A DNA stretch of 8,599 nucleotides, from NCBI GenBank assembly GCA_030605745.1, contig JAUWHT010000456.1, forward strand, positions 1-8,599. The letters are read 5' to 3'. The DNA is from Pirellulales bacterium (GTDB lineage Bacteria > Planctomycetota > Planctomycetia > Pirellulales > Thermoguttaceae). Below are positions 1 to 5,813 of the stretch, piece by piece. Under the pieces are notes generated by a model. It was not told the origin of the DNA. It ran no database searches and saw only the letters and a program-made list of their open reading frames with translations. Position 1 is the stretch's first letter. The number at the start of each line of letters is the position of its first letter. The position numbers and the translations under genes are program-made.

Positions 1-107
1 CCACCTGCGCCCAGCAAGGCCGCTCGGCCTTCGACTTCCTCTATGCTTCGATCCAAGCCCATTTCAACGAAACTCCAGTCCCTTCACTCCTGGCGCAGCC
101 ACCATAG
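1..107 (+). CDS. IS66-family transposase, C-terminal end (partial)
   Basis: The reading frame starting at base 3 is open from the left edge to a TAG at 105-107 and encodes the last 34 residues of a protein. It reads TCAQQGRSAFDFL, then a short helix, then TPVPSLL. The pattern TCxQQGRSxxDFL...PSLL is characteristic of the C-terminal element of IS66-family DDE transposases. Only this tail is in the window, so neither the catalytic triad nor the intactness of the element can be judged. The stop is followed by about 115 bases without a gene, where the right end of the element would be expected. No clear IS terminal inverted repeat could be assigned there. The family call rests on motif recognition over a short stretch. 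Confidence 0.7.
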   Translation, partial: TCAQQGRSAFDFLYASIQAHFNETPVPSLLAQPP

Positions 108-124
108 GGCGAGCCGCCCAGTCA

Positions 125-194
125 AGATTGCAAATTGCAAAATCATCATCTTCCACCAGCCAATTTGCAATTCTCAATTGGCAATTTGCAATCT
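125..194. repeat. Inverted repeat pair in AT-rich intergenic DNA
   Basis: AGATTGCAAATTGC at 125-138 is the exact reverse complement of GCAATTTGCAATCT at 181-194. Between the arms, CCAATTTGCAATT (160-172) and CAATTGGC repeat the same TTGCAA/CAATT theme, so the whole 70 bases is built from one short word in both orientations. It lies between the end of an IS66 transposase (+) and the end of a racemase gene (-), that is, between two convergent gene ends. It could form a cruciform, be a dispersed intergenic repeat, or act weakly as a bidirectional transcript end. There is no U-tract typical of an intrinsic terminator. Confidence 0.6.
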
Positions 195-223
195 CCTGGT
201 CTTCTCCGTGGCCTCGTGAACGG

Positions 224-922
224 TTACCATTTTCTCAATGCCCACTCAACGGCCGCCTTGGCATGGATTTTCGTGGTGTCGAATACCGGCACTGAACTGT
301 CCTCCTGACTTACAAGCAGGCCGATCTCCGTACATCCCAGGACGATTCCCTGGGCCCGTTGATCCACAAGGCTTTCCATGATTCTTTTGTACCGTTCTTT
401 GGACTCCTGCGCGATCTCACCAAGGCACAACTCGTCGTAGATGATCTGGTGAACTGCCTCCCTCTCCTCTTCGGTAGGTACGATGACCTCCAGGCCATGC
501 TTTTCGGTCAGTCGTCCCTTGTAAAAATCGTCTTCCATGGTAAAGCGGGTGCCCAAGAGGCCAACGGTTCCCAAGCCGTGGGCCTTGACGGCCTGAGCGG
601 TTGCATCTGCGATGTGCAGCAGCGGGATACTGATCTGCTTCTGAACTTCGTCCGCTGTCTTGTGCATGGTGTTGGTGCAGAGGACCACGAAATCAGCACC
701 ACCGTCCTGAACGTGTCGAGCAGCCTCGATCATTTCCTCTGTGGCCTCGGTCCACTTGCCGCCGTGTTGAAGCGGCTCGATCTCAGCAAAATCGACAGAG
801 TACATGACGCACTTGGCGGAATGGAGCCCACCGAGCCTTGCCTTAACGCCTTCATTTACCAGCCGGTAGTAGACGAGCGAAGACTCCCAACTCATCCCGC
901 CGATGAGACCGATAGTTTTCAT
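224..922 (-). CDS. Aspartate/glutamate racemase family protein
   Basis: This 232-residue protein belongs to the cofactor-independent Asp/Glu racemase superfamily (broad-specificity amino-acid racemase, YgeA/RacX-like), which inverts the alpha carbon of an amino acid with two cysteines acting as general acid and base. It opens with MKTIGLIGGMSWESS, the typical start of the family. The catalytic cysteines are visible as C82 in VLCTNTMHK and C197 in VLGCTEIGLL, one per pseudo-symmetric half. Length is normal (about 230). An upstream in-frame GTG at 943 would add seven residues, but the start at 922 is preferred because GGAGG lies seven bases before it and the family motif begins there. Its ATG overlaps the stop of the upstream gene (ATGA), suggesting translational coupling. 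The substrate cannot be told; Asp or another amino acid are possible. It is probably cytoplasmic. Confidence 0.92.
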   Translation of the reverse strand: MKTIGLIGGMSWESSLVYYRLVNEGVKARLGGLHSAKCVMYSVDFAEIEPLQHGGKWTEATEEMIEAARHVQDGGADFVVLCTNTMHKTADEVQKQISIPLLHIADATAQAVKAHGLGTVGLLGTRFTMEDDFYKGRLTEKHGLEVIVPTEEEREAVHQIIYDELCLGEIAQESKERYKRIMESLVDQRAQGIVLGCTEIGLLVSQEDSSVPVFDTTKIHAKAAVEWALRKW

Positions 923-1287
923 GATGATTCCTCCAGCAACCACTCCCTGGCCCGCTCGACTAAGAGTAGGTCAGCAGCACAACGACGAACGTCGCTGTGC
1001 CGCTCCATCTTAATCGTCTCAGCGTCATCGTAGTCTTTAGGATCGAATGGTTCGGTCTCCCGGGCCCGTTCCAGGCACTCGGCCAGTTGCCATCGCTCGA
1101 AGATCGTCTTGATTTCAGCAACGAAGGCTGGGATTTCCGCTCGAAACTCGGTGTTGGTTTCAGCCGCTTCAAGGAAGTTGATGAACTTCTCTTCGACAAG
1201 GTACTTCAACACCTGCTGCATCCCGAACTCGTCCTCGATACCCCTGGCCGCCTTGCACTGCTCGATCCAGATCTTGTGCGGTTTCAT
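919..1287 (-). CDS. Conserved hypothetical protein (122 aa)
   Basis: A 122-residue, charged, soluble, probably all-helical protein beginning MKPHKIWIEQC. I cannot place it in a functional family, although a very similar N-terminal stretch (KPHKIWIEQCxAARGIEDEFG) is familiar from planctomycete hypothetical proteins. The middle (KFINFLEAAETN, then an IPAFVAEIKTIFERW helix) and the C-terminal segment (RRCAADLLLVERAREWL) look like amphipathic helices. It has no signal peptide or membrane segment. Its stop overlaps the racemase start by four bases, and its own start lies 34 bases after the stop of the upstream lipoprotein gene, so the three genes form one minus-strand operon. No strong Shine-Dalgarno is seen before the ATG. 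Coding is well supported by the operon arrangement and protein character; function is unknown. Confidence 0.82.
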   Translation of the reverse strand: MKPHKIWIEQCKAARGIEDEFGMQQVLKYLVEEKFINFLEAAETNTEFRAEIPAFVAEIKTIFERWQLAECLERARETEPFDPKDYDDAETIKMERHSDVRRCAADLLLVERAREWLLEESS

Positions 1288-1321
1288 ACTCTTGGACTCG
1301 TATCAGACGTGACCAACCCCA

Positions 1322-1942
1322 TCACTTGACACGCTCCAACTTGACTACATTCTTGGAGAAAAGATCATCGCTATTCTCCACCACAAACCGAGCTAAGTTC
1401 TCTGTCGTGTCGGTGAACACGACTTTAGTGAAACCGTGATCGCCCTTTTCGATGACGCCCTTGATCTTTCCACCTTCGATAGCTCGTTGCTTCGCTGCAC
1501 AGTCGATCCCCTGGACCGTCAAACCGTCTCCCGTGACCTGATACCGGAAGATCAAGTACGTGGTAACAGTCTCGGGCGTCCAGCCCTTCTCCTCCACCAA
1601 CTTGATCTGTTGGTCCTGTCCACCGGTTACGTTGAGGAATGACTTGCCTTCAATCATGGTGGGGAAGATCAACAACTCACCGGCCGATCTGATTTTGCCT
1701 TCCTTGGTGTGCGTGACGCCGACGACTCGCACCACGCTCTCGGGAAGGCTGTCGCCAAAGCGACCGATATGGTTGTAGCTTACTTCCCCGTCCTTGCCTT
1801 CGACTCGCCAGACGCCCGCCAACCGTTCGTCTACCTTAGACTTGTCGGGATCGGACAGCGGAACCGTCGAGTCGGAGCAAGACGTGAGCAGCAGGCAGAG
1901 TACCACCAGCGACATCAGGAAGAAAACTCGCTTCGTCTTCAT
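1322..1942 (-). CDS. Predicted lipoprotein of unknown function (206 aa)
   Basis: The N-terminus has lysine and arginine (MKTKRVFF), a hydrophobic stretch, and the lipobox LTSC with the lipidated cysteine at residue 22, followed by a polar Ser/Asp linker. This predicts an exported, lipid-anchored protein. The mature part contains a short segment near residue 40 (RLAGVWRVEGKDGE) that resembles small lipocalin-like or TIGR03067-like planctomycete beta-barrel proteins, but this is only an impression. Two cysteines remain, C22 and one near residue 149. A GGAG lies eight bases before the ATG. It is the first gene of the minus-strand operon with the hypothetical gene and the racemase. A perfect TATAAT hexamer on the minus strand at 2045-2050, about 100 bases upstream, is a possible -10 element, but no well-spaced -35 goes with it. 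Confidence 0.82.
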   Translation of the reverse strand: MKTKRVFFLMSLVVLCLLLTSCSDSTVPLSDPDKSKVDERLAGVWRVEGKDGEVSYNHIGRFGDSLPESVVRVVGVTHTKEGKIRSAGELLIFPTMIEGKSFLNVTGGQDQQIKLVEEKGWTPETVTTYLIFRYQVTGDGLTVQGIDCAAKQRAIEGGKIKGVIEKGDHGFTKVVFTDTTENLARFVVENSDDLFSKNVVKLERVK

Positions 1943-2175
1943 TGTTCAATCTCCATTTTGGCCGACCGCTCCCTACGAAAATGGTATCCCTGATGGGCGG
2001 GTCTATGCAAGTACCCACCACTCAAAAACGGGGCCGAACGGGGCATTATAAACTGAAGGACGATGGATAACCCTTGCAAACCGTGATTTGCTGTTCCGGC
2101 CGCCGGTCGCGGTATTCTTCTTGGCCACTTCCGCGTTGCCCGATTGGTTTCCAGGTTTCCCGAAAAGGAGGTTCT
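1943..2175. other. Divergent intergenic region
   Basis: These 233 bases separate the minus-strand lipoprotein operon from the plus-strand ubiquitin-like cluster and should therefore carry promoters for both. On the minus strand TATAAT at 2050-2045 matches a -10 hexamer exactly, but the best upstream TTGCAA (2074-2079) is 23 bases away, too far for a standard sigma-70 promoter. On the plus strand AAAAGGAGG at 2163-2171 is a strong Shine-Dalgarno for the start at 2176. No convincing plus-strand promoter or operator was found. Open frames through this stretch look non-coding. Confidence 0.5.
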
Positions 2176-2373
2176 ATGACTTCACCCATTCTCTTGGCCA
2201 GTTCGTTGCTGGCCGTGGTGCTTCTGCTCGTCCTGGCCCGCGAGGTCCGGCTGCGGCGGGCACTGCAAACTTTGCTGCGACGTTTGATTACGCTTTGGAG
2301 GTCCAATACCCATGATCAGAGTACTTCTCGTGGTGGTCACAGTCATCGCAACCGCACTGATCGGCGGCTGTGA
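2176..2373 (+). CDS. Small single-pass membrane protein (65 aa or shorter)
   Basis: The ATG at 2176 follows GGAGG by four bases. The protein starts with MTSPILLASSLLAV and has one clear transmembrane helix (about residues 4-20), followed by a strongly basic amphipathic segment (AREVRLRRALQTLLRRLITLW, about 21-41) that would lie on the cytoplasmic membrane face. The last 20 residues, encoded from 2312 onward, overlap the start of the next gene and read as Ser/His/Arg-rich sequence typical of a shadow frame. The functional protein may therefore effectively end near residue 45, or a frame error may have hidden an earlier stop. It is the first gene of the plus-strand cluster and overlaps the next by 62 bases. 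Function is unknown; a membrane anchor or scaffold is an inference from position. Confidence 0.7.
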   Translation: MTSPILLASSLLAVVLLLVLAREVRLRRALQTLLRRLITLWRSNTHDQSTSRGGHSHRNRTDRRL

Positions 2374-2884
2374 AGGCGGCGACGGGCGGCTGGTTGGAAT
2401 GGCCCGGGAGTCTGCTGACCGCCAGGCCGAGCAGAACCGCCAGATGGCACAACTGCAGGGGCAGGTGGCTGAGGGGGCCAGACGGCTAATCGAAGCCGGC
2501 GCCCAGGCCCGGCAGGAGCTGACGGCCTTGCAACGCGACTTACGCGCCGATCAGGCCGAGGTGGGCCGCCAGCGCGACCAGTTGGAAGCCGAGCGTCGAG
2601 AGATTGCCAAACAGCGTCATCGGGATCCGATCATTGCCGCCGCCATGATGAACGTCGGCCTGGTGCTGGCCTGCCTGTTGCCGCTGGTGCTCTGCGGTTA
2701 TCTGCTCTATGTGCTGCGGGACTCTGGGACGGAGGACGAGGCGGTGACGGAACTGCTGATCGAGGAGTTGGTTGCCGACCGGCCGCGTCTTCTGCCGCCA
2801 AGTCGTCCGCCGCCGGCCCTTCAAGAGCAGCCGGCAGGAGATACGGCCGAGGTGGCCAGCGACGAATGGACACGCGGCAGTTGA
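2312..2884 (+). CDS. Lipobox protein with coiled coil and internal TM helix
   Basis: This 190-residue protein begins MIRVLLVVVTVIATALIGGC, a short signal with a possible lipobox (IGGC, Cys20). Residues about 30-104 are a long, Gln/Glu/Arg-rich heptad-like coiled coil (QLQGQVAEGARRLIEAG and QRDQLEAERREIAKQR). Residues about 107-135 form a second hydrophobic segment (AMMNVGLVLACLLPLVL), and the tail is acidic and then proline-rich (RLLPPSRPPPAL). If Cys20 is lipidated, the coiled coil would sit outside the inner membrane, held at both ends, with the tail in the cytoplasm near the soluble conjugation enzymes. GGAGG lies ten bases before the ATG. It is not a member of any family I can name. It lies between the small TM gene and the DUF1257 gene and is probably cotranscribed with both. 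Confidence 0.82.
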   Translation: MIRVLLVVVTVIATALIGGCEGGDGRLVGMARESADRQAEQNRQMAQLQGQVAEGARRLIEAGAQARQELTALQRDLRADQAEVGRQRDQLEAERREIAKQRHRDPIIAAAMMNVGLVLACLLPLVLCGYLLYVLRDSGTEDEAVTELLIEELVADRPRLLPPSRPPPALQEQPAGDTAEVASDEWTRGS

Positions 2885-2936
2885 TCGTCGGCTGCCTGTT
2901 CTACCCAGACCACCACATTCTTACGGAGGACCCTTT

Positions 2937-3305
2937 GTGAGTCACATTGTTACCATCAAGACCGAAGTCCGCGATGCCGCGGCCGTGCGGGCGGCCTGCC
3001 GGCGGCTGGTGCTGGCCGAGCCCGTGCACCGCACCGTAAAGCTCTTCAGCGGCGATGCCACCGGCCTGGCCGTGCAGTTGCCCGATTGGCAATACCCCCT
3101 TGTCTGCGACACCCGCAACGGGCAGATCAAGTACGACAACTTCGAGGGCCGCTGGGGCGGTCAAAAGCACCTCGACCAATTCCTGCAGGCATACGCCGTG
3201 GAGAAGGGCCGGATCGAAGCTCACAAGCGAGGCCACTGTGTTGCTGAAACGCAGTTGACCGACGGCTCGATCAAGCTGGTGATCAACGTGGGAGGTGCCG
3301 CATGA
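2937..3305 (+). CDS. DUF1257 (Ycf35-like) domain protein
   Basis: The protein has 122 residues from a GTG start at 2937, chosen because GGAGG ends seven bases upstream and the family N-terminus SHIVTIKTEVRD begins there. An ORF extending upstream would overlap the previous gene and lacks family sequence. DUF1257/Ycf35 hallmarks are visible: the N-terminal SHIV strand, a predicted helix (AAAVRAACRRLVL), GLAVQLPDW-YPLVCD, the YDNFEGRWG segment, and LDQFLQAYAVEK. Ycf35 is known from cyanobacteria and plastids, but its biochemical role is not established. Here it is followed by DUF2997 with a four-base ATGA overlap, a known pairing. It ends in VINVGGAA, so a Gly-Gly pair sits two residues from the C-terminus, notable beside an E1-like and a JAMM gene. 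Cytoplasmic. Confidence 0.88.
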   Translation: MSHIVTIKTEVRDAAAVRAACRRLVLAEPVHRTVKLFSGDATGLAVQLPDWQYPLVCDTRNGQIKYDNFEGRWGGQKHLDQFLQAYAVEKGRIEAHKRGHCVAETQLTDGSIKLVINVGGAA

Positions 3306-3493
3306 AAACGATCGAGATCATTGTAAGCCCCAAGGACGAGACCCGGGTGCAGACCAAGGGTTTTGCCGGTTCCTCCTGCCGCGACGCCAGCCGGTTCATC
3401 GAGCAGGCACTCGGGCAACGTACTGCCGAGCAGCTTACCGGCGAGTTCCATCAAGTCCAGCCGGTGCAGCAGATTCAGCAACAGCGCAGTTGA
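3302..3493 (+). CDS. DUF2997 family small protein (63 aa)
   Basis: The start MKTIEIIVSPKDETRVQTKG, the central GFAGSSCRDASRFIEQALG, and the end of the conserved part (EQLTGEFHQ) match the DUF2997 family as I know it, at the normal length of about 60-70 residues. The predicted layout is a beta hairpin (IEIIVS and RVQTKGF) followed by one helix carrying a conserved Cys (SCRDAS), then a Gln-rich tail. Its ATG overlaps the DUF1257 stop by four bases, so translation is probably coupled. DUF1257-DUF2997 pairs occur in planctomycetes and cyanobacteria, the latter sometimes with a ferredoxin. Function is unknown. The beta-beta-alpha start recalls the first half of a beta-grasp fold, but no C-terminal Gly-Gly is present, so calling it a ubiquitin-like modifier would be speculation. 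Confidence 0.88.
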   Translation: MKTIEIIVSPKDETRVQTKGFAGSSCRDASRFIEQALGQRTAEQLTGEFHQVQPVQQIQQQRS

Positions 3494-3561
3494 TCGCCAT
3501 GCAGGCGGTCATCTTGGCGACGGTCTTTAGTCCCAATCCTCGTTTTCCAAGGAGAATCCCG

Positions 3562-3858
3562 ATGACGCTCTCGGAGCGCCTGGTGGAGCACACACCCGCT
3601 CGATGGAACCGTTCATCCGAGATTCCCCAGATTACTCGTCGCAGCACGTACGTTCACCAGCGAGTGGCGTTTTTCCGGGGTTTTGTGAATTGTTGGTGTT
3701 TATGGACGTATGCTTCACCGATCCATAAATCCCCATCGACCGCCCTGTGCGGTCGCAAATTACTGCCTAATGCCAACTTGCGGCGACTGACCCTCGGCAA
3801 TCCGCCTTTGTCGAAACGCCTGTCAAGACGAATTTTCTCCTGTCGAGCGACGCGGTAA
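3562..3858 (+). pseudogene. Start fragment of the cluster's AAA+ ATPase, truncated
   Basis: AAGGAG at 3549-3554 and an ATG at 3562, seven bases later, form a good initiation site 68 bases after the DUF2997 stop. The first residues MTLSERLVEH match what I recall as the start of the AAA+ ATPase usually found next to DUF1257/DUF2997 genes. From about residue 11 (TPARWNRSSE...) the sequence has no family character. It is Arg/Ser-rich and ends at TAA 3856-3858 after 98 codons, with no Walker A or B motif. The likely explanation is that the gene was cut about 28 bases after its start and joined to unrelated DNA. The alternative is that the AAA+ resemblance of ten residues is chance and this is just a short non-coding frame. 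Confidence 0.4.
3699..3755. repeat. Two adjacent small inverted repeats
   Basis: TTTATGGA (3699-3706) pairs with TCCATAAA (3722-3729) across 15 bases. Seven bases later CGACCGC (3737-3743) pairs with GCGGTCG (3749-3755) across a five-base loop. Both are exact. They lie in the gene-free part of the interrupting segment. A role as transcript end, protein-binding site or mobile-element end cannot be decided. There is no T-run after either hairpin. Confidence 0.45.
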
Positions 3859-4224
3859 CATGTGTCGTAGCAACGCTTTACAGACGCTCGAATTGTTGGA
3901 CGTTTTGGCCACCGTAACCCCGGCGCGCCGGGGGCGTCTCGCCGGCACACTGGTATGTTTCATGCGCCGGGGCTGAGTTCTGGCAGATATCCCCGCCCCC
4001 CGGCCTGCCGCCAAAACTCCCACGGCCGCGCGCTTCAGCCAAGATAAACCAGGCATCCTTTGCATCTTGGCGCCTTTGTGCGAGGCACGAAACGAAACAA
4101 GTTTTCAAAGAGCAAAAAGCGATGGCACACCGCTTCAACGTGAACGTAAATGAATGTATCATACTGGTCGGCCAATTTCAAGATCAAGAATTGGCCACAC
4201 CTGCCTGCTGCCATCTTCCCGACA
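3859..4224. other. Gene-free GC-rich stretch, repeat-like
   Basis: No credible gene was found on either strand; the overlapping minus-strand open frames are Arg/Ala/Gly-rich and mutually incompatible. Two notable pieces are visible. CCCCGGCGCGCCGGGG at 3918-3933 is a perfect 16-base palindrome. The stretch at about 4055-4090 (CTTTGCATCTTGGCGCC, then TTTGTGCGAGGC) resembles a short sequence that is dispersed in many environmental bacterial genomes near gene ends. Both point to intergenic repeat DNA rather than coding DNA. Confidence 0.45.
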
Positions 4225-4249
4225 CACTGCTTGCCTGCGGCAAGCAGTG
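4225..4249. repeat. Perfect 11-bp stem hairpin (REP-like)
   Basis: CACTGCTTGCC (4225-4235) and GGCAAGCAGTG (4239-4249) are exact complements separated by TGC, giving a very stable hairpin. It sits 47 bases beyond the stop codon of the minus-strand PEP-CTERM gene, so it may end that transcript, but no U-tract follows in either direction. A compact palindrome of this kind beside a GTGGCACACC flank looks like a dispersed REP-type extragenic palindrome. Confidence 0.6.
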
Positions 4250-4296
4250 GCACACCATCAATCACGGGCACCCGGTGTGCAAGCCTCGCCCCTAAG

Positions 4297-5364
4297 TCAT
4301 TTGCGCCGATTGCGGCGGAGACCCCACAAACTTAGTGTAACGCCCGCTGTGAGAAGCAACACGATACTGCCCGGCTCTGGAATGGGGCTGAGCAGGAATG
4401 CGCGACCGTTGCCGTCATGCCAGCCACCCCCGACGATCTGCCCCGATGAGTTGATGCCGCAAGCCTCCGCCAACGTCCAATTGGACGCGGGATCGATTAG
4501 GTCGTTCAGGTCGGTCATGGTTGAACCGTCGTACAGGAAGGCGTGATAAGTACCGATGGTCATGTCCACCCTGCCTACAACCTGTCCGGAATTGTTGATA
4601 CCGAAGGCCTCGCTGGAGTCGCCACCAAGGGTGCCGAGGTCGGTCATGGTCGAGCCGTCGTACAAGAAGGCGTGATAAGTACCGAGGGTCGTGTCCGCCC
4701 TGCCTACGATCTGTCCGGAATCGTTGATGCCGTAGGCCTCGGCGTAATTGCCGCCAAGAGTGCCGAGGTCGTGCATCGTGGAGCTATCGTACAGGAAGGC
4801 TTGATAGCCGCCCGGCATGCCCGCCCTGCCTACGATCTGTCCGGAATTGTTGATGCCGTGGGCCTCGCTGGGGTTGCTGAAACCGCCAAGGGTGCCGAGG
4901 TCCGTCACGGTCGAGCCGTCGTACAGGAAAGCGTGATCATAAGCGCCCCCACAGCCTACGACCCATCCGGAATCATTGATACCGATTGCTTGGCTGTCCT
5001 CGCCCACAAGGGTGCCGAGGTCGTGCATCGTGGAGCCGTCGTACAGAAAAGCGTGGTTAAAGTGCTGGGGTGGGATCCCGCATGCGGTGCCTACGACCTG
5101 TCCGGAATCGTTAATGCCGTAGGCCTCGGCGTAATTGCCTCCAAGCGCGCCGAGGTCGTGCATCGTCGAGCCGTCGTACAGGAAAGCGTGGCAAGCGACG
5201 GTCGTCCACGCGCTACCTGCGACCTGTCCGGAATCGTTGATGCCGAAGGCAGAACTGTAGTCACCGCCGAATGTTCCCAAGTCGGTGACCGTGTAACGCA
5301 CTTCGGCGTTTGCTGCGGCCGAAATTGCCAACGCGGCAACGGTGAGAAGGGATTTCTTAAGCAT
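4297..5364 (-). CDS. HAF-repeat PEP-CTERM secreted protein
   Basis: This 355-residue protein has a signal peptide (MLKKSLLTVAALAISAAANA). It then has a partial repeat and six HAF-type repeats of about 40-45 residues starting at residues 59, 104, 144, 188, 231 and 274, each built on [HQ]AFLYDGSTMxDLGTLGG followed by AxGINDSGQVVG. The C-terminus is a classic PEP-CTERM sorting signal: SPIPEPGS (PEP at 329-331), a hydrophobic helix (about 332-348) and a basic tail (RRNRRK). In this class an exosortase recognises the PEP motif and handles the protein at the inner membrane on its way to the envelope or extracellular matrix. AGGAGGT seven bases before the start at 5364 favours it over the upstream ATG at 5418, which would spoil the signal peptide. 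The repeats are imperfect and in frame. Its molecular role is unknown. Confidence 0.93.
   Translation of the reverse strand: MLKKSLLTVAALAISAAANAEVRYTVTDLGTFGGDYSSAFGINDSGQVAGSAWTTVACHAFLYDGSTMHDLGALGGNYAEAYGINDSGQVVGTACGIPPQHFNHAFLYDGSTMHDLGTLVGEDSQAIGINDSGWVVGCGGAYDHAFLYDGSTVTDLGTLGGFSNPSEAHGINNSGQIVGRAGMPGGYQAFLYDSSTMHDLGTLGGNYAEAYGINDSGQIVGRADTTLGTYHAFLYDGSTMTDLGTLGGDSSEAFGINNSGQVVGRVDMTIGTYHAFLYDGSTMTDLNDLIDPASNWTLAEACGINSSGQIVGGGWHDGNGRAFLLSPIPEPGSIVLLLTAGVTLSLWGLRRNRRK
4405..5190 (-). repeat. Tandem imperfect coding repeats (HAF units)
   Basis: About 786 bases made of six degenerate units of roughly 120-135 bases, each encoding one HAF repeat of the PEP-CTERM protein. Recurrent plus-strand words include TCGTACAG(G)AA(G/A)GCGTG and GCC(T/G)ACGA(T/C)CTGTCCGGAAT. 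The differing unit lengths and scattered substitutions, mostly conserving the amino-acid pattern, show an array under protein-level selection. This is a protein repeat, not a CRISPR or a satellite. Confidence 0.85.
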
Positions 5365-5414
5365 GGACGCTACCTCCTGAAAGGAACTGTCTTTCTGGTA
5401 CGATAAACCGACCA

Positions 5415-5813
5415 TCATGTAGTTTCAGCGTGGGGCCAAGAATCGTCTACCGGAGGTGCGCGGGAACTCTGTGGGAGCCTGGCGGGGGGTATGGGACAGC
5501 CGCGATCATCGACCCATTCCCACAGTACGCCCTCGCCGGTGCCGTCGCTAGAGAAATGGAGCATCGGCGGCCGTTGGTGTTGGTTGAGTGCCCTGATCGT
5601 CTCGCGCAGCCGGCGTTTGGGTTCTTGGTCTTCTTGTGGTGGCAGTGGATCGAATACCCGAGGCGGCCAGCCTTCCTCCTCAAAGGCCGCTAGAACGGCT
5701 ACTTGGTTTGGCGCGGGAACGCGAAAACGTTTCACTACCTGCCCATCAACAGATAGTTCGCGCCGCAGCATGTCCCAACGGGGAACGCCTTGCGCTGCCG
5801 TCAGGAGCTTCAT
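5415..5813 (-). CDS. Conserved planctomycete-type hypothetical protein (132 aa)
   Basis: A 132-residue soluble, charged protein. Its core (WDMLRRELSVDGQVVKRFR, then NQVAVLAAFEEEGWPPRVFDPLPP, then RLRETIRALNQHQ, then LHFSSDGTGEGVLWEW) matches a small protein family I recognise from planctomycete genomes: two beta strands (strand-GxxVKRFR), a helix ending in EEGWP, and a C-terminal helix followed by FxxDGTGxGVxWE. The layout suggests a compact alpha/beta or winged-helix-like domain, possibly a regulator, but no function is established. GAGGG lies seven bases before the start at 5813. After WEWVDDRG the tail (about residues 103-132) is proline-rich and probably unstructured. Its stop lies 50 bases before the PEP-CTERM start, on the same strand, so the two may share a transcript. 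Confidence 0.8.
   Translation of the reverse strand: MKLLTAAQGVPRWDMLRRELSVDGQVVKRFRVPAPNQVAVLAAFEEEGWPPRVFDPLPPQEDQEPKRRLRETIRALNQHQRPPMLHFSSDGTGEGVLWEWVDDRGCPIPPARLPQSSRAPPVDDSWPHAETT

Noticed and set aside
359..1033. Plus-strand open frame of 224 codons opposite the racemase
   Set aside because: The minus strand encodes a complete racemase with both catalytic cysteines; the plus frame shows no family features or ribosome site and is a shadow.
3654..4271. Several overlapping minus-strand open frames (for example 3654-3950, 3878-4162, 4035-4271)
   Set aside because: They overlap one another in different frames, are rich in Arg, Ala and Gly, lack convincing ribosome sites and show no domain features. 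They are treated as non-coding.
4405..5190. Regularly spaced similar blocks, considered as a CRISPR array
   Set aside because: Repeats are degenerate, long, of unequal length and encode a continuous protein repeat; there are no near-identical short direct repeats with unique spacers.
4543..5406. Long plus-strand open frame (287 codons) with repeats rich in Val, Gly and Ala
   Set aside because: It is the antisense of the HAF-repeat PEP-CTERM gene; its repetitiveness mirrors the repeats on the minus strand. The minus frame has a signal peptide, PEP motif and Shine-Dalgarno, while the plus frame has none of these.
5364..5418. Start of the PEP-CTERM gene at the upstream ATG (5418), overlapping the preceding stop
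   Set aside because: It would put 18 polar residues before the signal peptide; the ATG at 5364 has AGGAGGT at good spacing and gives a proper signal peptide.
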